In this document: positions 6,433 to 11,012 of the stretch, in pieces
How the letters are laid out: the number at the start of each line of letters is the position of its first letter
Numbering within the stretch: position 1 is the stretch's first letter
The notes under the pieces: model-generated
What the model was told of the DNA's origin: nothing
Seen by the model: the letters and a program-made list of their open reading frames with translations, nothing else
Database searches by the model: none
Source of the DNA: an uncultured Bacilli bacterium
GTDB lineage: Bacteria; Bacillota_I; Bacilli_A; RF39; UBA660
NCBI GenBank assembly: GCA_934101235.1
Contig: CAKORH010000020.1
Location: 1-11,012, forward strand
Reading direction: 5' to 3'
DNA: 11,012 nucleotides
Translations under genes and position numbers: made by a program

Positions 6433-7761
6433 TTAATAATCCCAATACTCAGTATAGTTACCATCTTCTTTATAATAATCATTCATATCAACATGCCAAT
6501 AAAAATTATTTACTAACGCTTCTTTAGTATATTCCTTAATTAGAGCACCATTATAAGGTTTAGCATACCATAAACTTTCAGCAATATAATATTTATTATC
6601 TTTAATACCAGCAACAAGTGCAATATGTCCACCTTCAATTCCGTGTCCACTTATTAAATCTCCTGCCTTGATAGTATTATTATTTACAGCTTCTGTTAAC
6701 TTTATTTTTTTTCCTAAATCAGTCATATCAGGTATTGTACTAACTCCTGCCCCTAAATCTTCACATTCAAATCCACCATTATAAACTATCCAACTAATAA
6801 ATCCACTACAATCAAAACCATTTTTTCTAATTCCTTCACTAGGAAAAGAATACATTTCACAACCCCAAGTAGTAGGCCCATACATAGAACTTTCTATATT
6901 TTGAAATCTAGAATTATTTAAATATAAACCTTTATGATAATATCTACCTTCACCATCTATTTTAGAACCAACTCCATAAGGATGTAACCTACCATTTTCA
7001 CTAAAATAAGAAATTCTGTAAGGAAACTCTAAAGTTAAAAATCTTACTGCTGCTAATACTCCTGCTCTAGTTTTATACCCAGCCTCATTAACACGACTCG
7101 ATAATATTTCATCTAACAAATCATTATCACTTTTGGAATATATCCCACAAGATAAATAACTTCTATTATAATCATAATATTCTCCATATGTACTAATCTT
7201 ATCAGTTACCAATACATCAATATATTCACTAATACTATCTACACTAACCATTATTTTAGTACTACCACTTTTGATACCAGTAATAATGCCATCACCATTA
7301 ACACTTGCTATACTATCATCTAATGATTTATATAGAACTTGACTATTTACTTTACCTAATACTTCATAACTAACATTTATTTTCTTAGTACCACCTATTG
7401 CTAAATAAATTTTATCTTTATTGACATTTATACTTAGTACTTTACTCAAGTCTTTATTATTATATTTTTTAATTTTATTAAATTTATTTTTTAAATAAAT
7501 ATATTTAGAATCAGTATAATCAATAACACATTTATTATTTTTCATACTAATCCATTTTACATTATTTAAATCATTACCAATATAACAATAGGTTTCATAA
7601 TTATTACTTAATTCTATAACTATTTTATTATCTTTATCTAAATAAATATTTTTAATATTATTATATTTATTAAATAAAAAATATAAACAAACACTGCTAA
7701 ATATAATTAACCAAATTATAATACTTGTTATTATAATATGCTTCTTTTTATTATTTTTCAT
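6433..7761 (-). CDS. Membrane-anchored Big_2 and NlpC/P60 cell-wall hydrolase
   Basis: A 442-residue exported protein. It has a basic N-terminus (KNNKKKH) and one hydrophobic segment (about 9-30) that reads as an uncleaved anchor. Residues 31-100 are a beta-rich region without a name. A bacterial Ig-like domain of the Big_2 type follows (about 108-186; SLDDSIASVNGDGIITGIKSG is typical). The rest ends in an NlpC/P60 peptidase domain with catalytic Cys in FDCSGFISW (C318) and His in GGHIALVAG (H379). An unusual conserved-looking linker rich in Tyr and Trp (about 200-310) precedes the Cys. NlpC/P60 enzymes cut peptide bonds in peptidoglycan stems, so a role in wall turnover outside the membrane is expected. 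The ATG at 7761 has AGGTG 6 bases upstream. It is divergent from murT-gatD, which modifies the same stem peptide. Confidence 0.85.
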   Translation of the reverse strand: MKNNKKKHIIITSIIIWLIIFSSVCLYFLFNKYNNIKNIYLDKDNKIVIELSNNYETYCYIGNDLNNVKWISMKNNKCVIDYTDSKYIYLKNKFNKIKKYNNKDLSKVLSINVNKDKIYLAIGGTKKINVSYEVLGKVNSQVLYKSLDDSIASVNGDGIITGIKSGSTKIMVSVDSISEYIDVLVTDKISTYGEYYDYNRSYLSCGIYSKSDNDLLDEILSSRVNEAGYKTRAGVLAAVRFLTLEFPYRISYFSENGRLHPYGVGSKIDGEGRYYHKGLYLNNSRFQNIESSMYGPTTWGCEMYSFPSEGIRKNGFDCSGFISWIVYNGGFECEDLGAGVSTIPDMTDLGKKIKLTEAVNNNTIKAGDLISGHGIEGGHIALVAGIKDNKYYIAESLWYAKPYNGALIKEYTKEALVNNFYWHVDMNDYYKEDGNYTEYWDY

Positions 7762-7832
7762 ATCACACCTACTATATAATATATATCATACTATATATAA
7801 AATATAAACTATTATTTTACATAATATAAGTT

Positions 7833-7877
7833 TTTACATATTTTTTATAACTAATACTATATAATAAATGTTATAAT
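7833..7877 (+). promoter_or_regulatory. Promoter region of murT-gatD
   Basis: Two overlapping candidates lie in the 137-base divergent spacer. One is TTTACA (7833-7838; 5 of 6) with TACTAT (7855-7860; 4 of 6) at 16 bases, giving a leader of about 30 bases. The other is an extended -10, TGT-TATAAT (7869-7877), with no clear -35, which would start transcription just at the ribosome site. The minus-strand gene must also have its promoter in this spacer, but no single choice stands out. Confidence 0.45.
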
Positions 7878-7898
7878 ATTTTAAAAGGAATGATTATT

Positions 7899-9239
7899 AT
7901 GAAAACAACAATATTAATATTAATTAACAAATTAGCTACTAAAATATGCCACCTATTTAAAAGAGACGGAAGTGTATTTCCAGGTAGTATAGTAAATAAA
8001 TATGATAAAACTATATTAAAAAAAATAAAATATCCTAAATATGTAATTGGTATCACAGGTAGTAGTGGTAAAGGTTCTACTACTTCACAAGTAGCTTATA
8101 TATTAGAAAAAAATGGTTATAAAGTAGTATGGAATAAAAGTGGTTCTAATTTAATCAACGCAGCAGTTACATTAATATTAAATAATACTAATCCAATAAC
8201 TAAAAAACTTAATGGAGACATATTATTAATGGAATTAGATGAATCATTTATATCTAAAATATTTGAAAAAAATACTTTAACTCACTTATTAATAACAAAC
8301 ATAACAAGAGATCAACCAGCAAGAAATGGACACCCAGAATTAATATTAAACAAAATAATAAATAGTATTGGAGATAATACACATGTAATTATAAATGCTG
8401 ATGATCCATTCTTAAATAGATTAAAATATATACATCATGGTCTATTAACAACATATGGAGTTAACAAAACAAAATATGATACGACTGAACCAATTAACGA
8501 TTCAATAGATAGTGCATATTGTCCATTATGTCATACTAAACTAGTATATAATTATTACCATACTGGTCACATAGGAAAGTATAGATGTCCTAAATGCGAA
8601 TTTGGTAGAGAAAAAGTTAATTTTGAAGCAAGTGATGTAGATTTAAAAAAACAATTTTTTACAATAAATGATTCTATATATCATATTAATAAAGATGTAT
8701 TCTTTGCAGTATATTATACTCTAGCAGCATATACACTATGTAAAACATTAGGATTAAGTGATAATAAAATTAAAAAATATTTAAATGATGAACCTATGCC
8801 TTCTAAAAGAATGAAAGAATTACATATAGATAATAGATTAGTAAATATGATTGAAAGTAAAAATGAAAATAATTTAAGTTATTATGAAGCACTACATTAT
8901 ATACGTGAACAACATACTAAAAAAACTGTAATACTAGGATTTGATAATGTTTCAAGAAGATATAAATTTAATGATTTAAGTTGGTTATATGATGTTAAGT
9001 TTGATTTACTTGATGATAAATATATAGATAAAATATTTGTTATAGGAAGATTTAGATACGATGTATTAACACGTCTATCTTATACTAATATTGATAAAGA
9101 TAAAATAATATTGATTGATAATTTAGATAATTTAATAGATAAAGTAAAAAACGAAAGTACTGGAACAATATATACTATGGTATGTTTTGATATGACAGCA
9201 ATTATAAAGAAAAAAATAATGGAGGATACTCATGAATAA
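7899..9239 (+). CDS. murT: Lipid II isoglutaminyl synthase subunit MurT
   Basis: MurT is the Mur-ligase-like subunit that, with GatD, amidates the D-glutamate of lipid II to D-isoglutamine using ATP. The 446-residue product has the P-loop TGSSGKGSTT (53-62), a Mur-ligase central domain containing the MurT-specific four-cysteine zinc ribbon (CPLC 208-211 and CPKC 230-233), and the C-terminal DUF1727-type domain with NDLSWLYDV. D365 there is the likely counterpart of the Asp that completes the GatD triad in S. aureus (alignment from memory). The ATG at 7899 was chosen over the in-frame ATG at 7890 because AAGGA ends at 7889, giving 9 bases of spacing; the earlier ATG abuts the site. It overlaps gatD by 8 bases (ATGAATAA). 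Confidence 0.93.
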   Translation: MKTTILILINKLATKICHLFKRDGSVFPGSIVNKYDKTILKKIKYPKYVIGITGSSGKGSTTSQVAYILEKNGYKVVWNKSGSNLINAAVTLILNNTNPITKKLNGDILLMELDESFISKIFEKNTLTHLLITNITRDQPARNGHPELILNKIINSIGDNTHVIINADDPFLNRLKYIHHGLLTTYGVNKTKYDTTEPINDSIDSAYCPLCHTKLVYNYYHTGHIGKYRCPKCEFGREKVNFEASDVDLKKQFFTINDSIYHINKDVFFAVYYTLAAYTLCKTLGLSDNKIKKYLNDEPMPSKRMKELHIDNRLVNMIESKNENNLSYYEALHYIREQHTKKTVILGFDNVSRRYKFNDLSWLYDVKFDLLDDKYIDKIFVIGRFRYDVLTRLSYTNIDKDKIILIDNLDNLIDKVKNESTGTIYTMVCFDMTAIIKKKIMEDTHE

Positions 9240-9942
9240 AATACGTATAGCACATTTATATTATGATTTAATGAATCTTTATGGAGAATGTGGAAATATT
9301 ATGGCATTAGAAAAAGCATTCCATGATCAAGATATGTACACTGAAGTTATTAAATTATCAGTAAATGATAAAATAGATTTTAATAAATATGATATTTATT
9401 ATATGGGATGCGGTAGTGAAACTAATCAACAAATTGTTATAAATGATATATTAAAATATAAAGATAAAATTAAAAATGCAATAGAAAATAACAAATATTT
9501 TATATTTACTGGTAATAGTTACGAATTATTAGGAAATTATATAGAAAAAGTTAATAATGAAAAAGTTGAAACTTTATCAATATTTGATTTCTATACAAAA
9601 GAATTAGATAGTAGAATTATTGGAGAAGAAATAATGGAATGTAAATTATTTAAGGAACCAATAATTGGTTTTCAAAATAGACAATGTGTATTAAACACAA
9701 AAAATAATCACTTATTTGAAGTATTAAATGGACATGCAGATAATTATAAGTCTCACTATGAAGGAATACATTATAAAAATTTATTTGCAACTTATAACCT
9801 AGGCCCATTATTAATAAGAAACCCAATATTAAAAGACTACATAGTAAAAGATATCTTAGAAAGTAAAGATATTCTATATAAACATATACCATCTATAGAT
9901 GAAAAAGCATATAATGAATTTGTTAAGAATTTTATTTCATAA
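9232..9942 (+). CDS. gatD: GatD-like subunit lacking the catalytic Cys and His
   Basis: In MurT/GatD, GatD is the class I glutaminase that releases ammonia for MurT. The 236-residue product aligns along its length with GatD: DLMNLYGECGNI (12-23), the YYMGCGSE loop (57-63), an ELLG turn (98-101), IFDFYT (117-122), R128 at the site of the glutamine-binding Arg, EGIHYKNL (177-184), and ATYNLGPLLIRNP (186-198). The nucleophile motif, normally CGGYQ.LG, reads GNSYELLG, so Gly94 replaces Cys. The HGP motif reads LGP, so Leu190 replaces His. As written it cannot be a normal glutaminase. The GGG loop is also GCG (C60). MurT may use free ammonia, or the subunit may be structural; both are inference. 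GGAGG precedes the ATG by 6 bases. A strong terminator follows. Confidence 0.88.
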   Translation: MNKIRIAHLYYDLMNLYGECGNIMALEKAFHDQDMYTEVIKLSVNDKIDFNKYDIYYMGCGSETNQQIVINDILKYKDKIKNAIENNKYFIFTGNSYELLGNYIEKVNNEKVETLSIFDFYTKELDSRIIGEEIMECKLFKEPIIGFQNRQCVLNTKNNHLFEVLNGHADNYKSHYEGIHYKNLFATYNLGPLLIRNPILKDYIVKDILESKDILYKHIPSIDEKAYNEFVKNFIS

Positions 9943-9994
9943 AATTTTATCTATATGTTTTACATAGTTAATTTAGTAAAATATTTATTAATTG

Positions 9995-10016
9995 ACACAC
10001 ATAAATGTGTGTTTTT
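9995..10016 (+). terminator. Rho-independent terminator of murT-gatD
   Basis: Perfect 7-bp stem ACACACA / TGTGTGT (9995-10001 and 10006-10012) with a TAAA loop, followed directly by TTTTT. It is 52 bases after the gatD stop. Confidence 0.85.
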
Positions 10017-10080
10017 ATTATGACTATTAGATAAAAATGAATACATGAGATATTAAATAAGATAAAACTTATACTTTTTT

Positions 10081-10125
10081 TCAATTCAAAAAGAAAAAGA
10101 AATTGAATATATTGTCAATTTCTTT
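10081..10125 (-). terminator. Rho-independent terminator of the surface-protein gene
   Basis: Perfect 11-bp inverted repeat AAAGAAATTGA / TCAATTTCTTT (10096-10106 and 10115-10125) with an 8-base loop, 5 bases after the stop on the minus strand, followed there by TTTTCTTTTT. It faces the murT-gatD terminator across about 80 bases. Confidence 0.8.
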
Positions 10126-10130
10126 AAAAA

Positions 10131-11012
10131 TTATGATACTTTATATGGATTTGATATTGTTCCGTCTCCGCTTGTTATTTTTGTACTTGATTTAAGAGTA
10201 ATGACCGGTCTTAATGAATATGTTAATGATGGTAAATCTAAATATATTTCACCAGCATCACCTATAAACCAAATATTAACGTTATAAAAAATTTCAGTAT
10301 CCTCTTCTTTATAAAACCTAGCTAATGATAATGTTGGCCAATAATTTGAAGTTGCATTATTTTTTAACCAATAATTTAAATTATCATACTCGTTTCCACC
10401 ACCTGCATATACTATTTCATCATAGTTTAACATGCCTATTTTATTTATATCGGTTTCACCATCTACTCCAGTAGTTTCACATTTATATGATGGAGTTTTT
10501 GTTACCTCATGTTTATTTTCAGCAGAATAATAAAACGGCGTTTTTGAATTTATTAAATCATTTACTTTTCCTATTATTTCACCTGAATTACTAAAATTAT
10601 AAGCATCAGTCAAATTTCCTATACACCATGTATCGTTTTTTAATAATGCTAAATCACTCTCACTTGTTATTTTTCTTTCTAACCATTCATTTAGTTTTAC
10701 TCTGGCACTATTTTCTTTGTCACTTTCACTATTTATATAATCATTGATAATATAAACCTCATTTAATTTTACTTTTTTATTTAGAATTATTCCATAATGT
10801 GCATTTATAAGGTTTCCTTTTACACCTTTAGCACCATCTGTTGCAAAACCACTATCACTTGTTAGGTTAGTTTCACTACATTCTAATTCTGATGCAAGTA
10901 TTAATTTTATACTTCCATCTCCTTCTATACGCACAATTCTAAAACACATTCCTGCAAAACTTAAATAGTTATCTTCTACATTTCCTCTATAGTAATATGT
11001 TGTTCCATAGTC
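10131..11012 (-). CDS. Surface/extracellular protein, C-terminal part; start beyond the window
   Basis: The frame is open to the right edge, so 293 C-terminal residues are visible; the in-frame ATG at 10949 is internal, not a start. The segment opens with DYGTTYYYRGNVEDNY, then FAG.CFRIVRIEGDGSIKLI, and ends with YSLRPVITLKSSTKITSG and DGTISNPYKVS. This 'YYYRGNV..NY..FAG..WRI.RI.GDG' plus 'RPVI.L......GDGT..NPY' frame is a module I associate with large secreted or surface proteins of low-GC Firmicutes, sometimes next to repeats or pilin-like N-termini. Its biochemical role is unknown to me. It has four cysteines (about residues 23, 45, 130 and 176 of the visible part) and no C-terminal sorting signal or anchor, so anchoring must be N-terminal if it exists. 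It is convergent with gatD. Confidence 0.75.
   Translation of the reverse strand, partial: DYGTTYYYRGNVEDNYLSFAGMCFRIVRIEGDGSIKLILASELECSETNLTSDSGFATDGAKGVKGNLINAHYGIILNKKVKLNEVYIINDYINSESDKENSARVKLNEWLERKITSESDLALLKNDTWCIGNLTDAYNFSNSGEIIGKVNDLINSKTPFYYSAENKHEVTKTPSYKCETTGVDGETDINKIGMLNYDEIVYAGGGNEYDNLNYWLKNNATSNYWPTLSLARFYKEEDTEIFYNVNIWFIGDAGEIYLDLPSLTYSLRPVITLKSSTKITSGDGTISNPYKVS

Noticed and set aside
7871..8056. Minus-strand open frame with membrane-like residues across the murT start.
   Set aside because: Overlaps the murT promoter, ribosome site and N-terminus on the opposite strand; no ribosome site of its own.
9650..9892. Minus-strand open frame of 80 residues inside gatD.
   Set aside because: Shadow of gatD with no start signals.
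1..11012. Mobile element, prophage, CRISPR array, tRNA or rRNA.
   Set aside because: No transposase, integrase, terminal repeats, regular repeat array or tRNA-like cloverleaf was seen on either strand.

Overview
The window is very AT-rich. It reads as a chromosomal segment of a low-GC Firmicutes/Bacilli-type bacterium, possibly an uncultured Erysipelotrichia- or RF39-like gut lineage. That placement is an inference from the era/ybeY/cdd/recO neighbourhood, the small YqzL-like gene between era and recO, ThyX instead of ThyA, MurT/GatD, and codon use. TGA serves as a stop (vanZ-like gene, ybeY, yqzL-like gene) and TGG as Trp, so the code is standard rather than mycoplasma-like.

Left part (1-4615, all minus strand, transcribed right to left). 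A putative promoter at 4586-4614 drives a VanZ-like membrane protein, then ybeY, a decayed HIT-family-like gene, cdd, and a second cdd-like gene that has lost every catalytic cysteine. A small hairpin at 2466-2485 probably ends this unit. era follows from its own likely promoter, then an unknown 265-residue protein with internal repeats, a 25-codon yqzL-like gene, and recO, which runs off the left edge. Most junctions overlap by 4-8 bases, as in a translationally coupled operon. This is the familiar Bacilli cluster ybeY-(dgkA)-cdd-era-(yqzL)-recO, with dgkA absent, a dead gene in its place, and two additions.

Middle (4616-7898, minus strand). A 478-residue ThyX contains two ThyX-fold halves, each keeping a different part of the active-site motifs. 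A spacer of about 310 bases with no gene separates it from a membrane-anchored Big_2 plus NlpC/P60 cell-wall hydrolase.

Right part (7899-9942, plus strand). A divergent murT-gatD pair encodes the lipid II amidation enzyme. The GatD subunit lacks both its catalytic Cys and His. A strong terminator follows. At the right edge, on the minus strand, is the C-terminal part of a large surface/extracellular protein with its own terminator.

The most notable pattern is that three enzymes of nucleotide and cell-wall metabolism (the Cdd paralogue, GatD, and each ThyX half) show selective loss of catalytic residues inside intact, apparently constrained reading frames.
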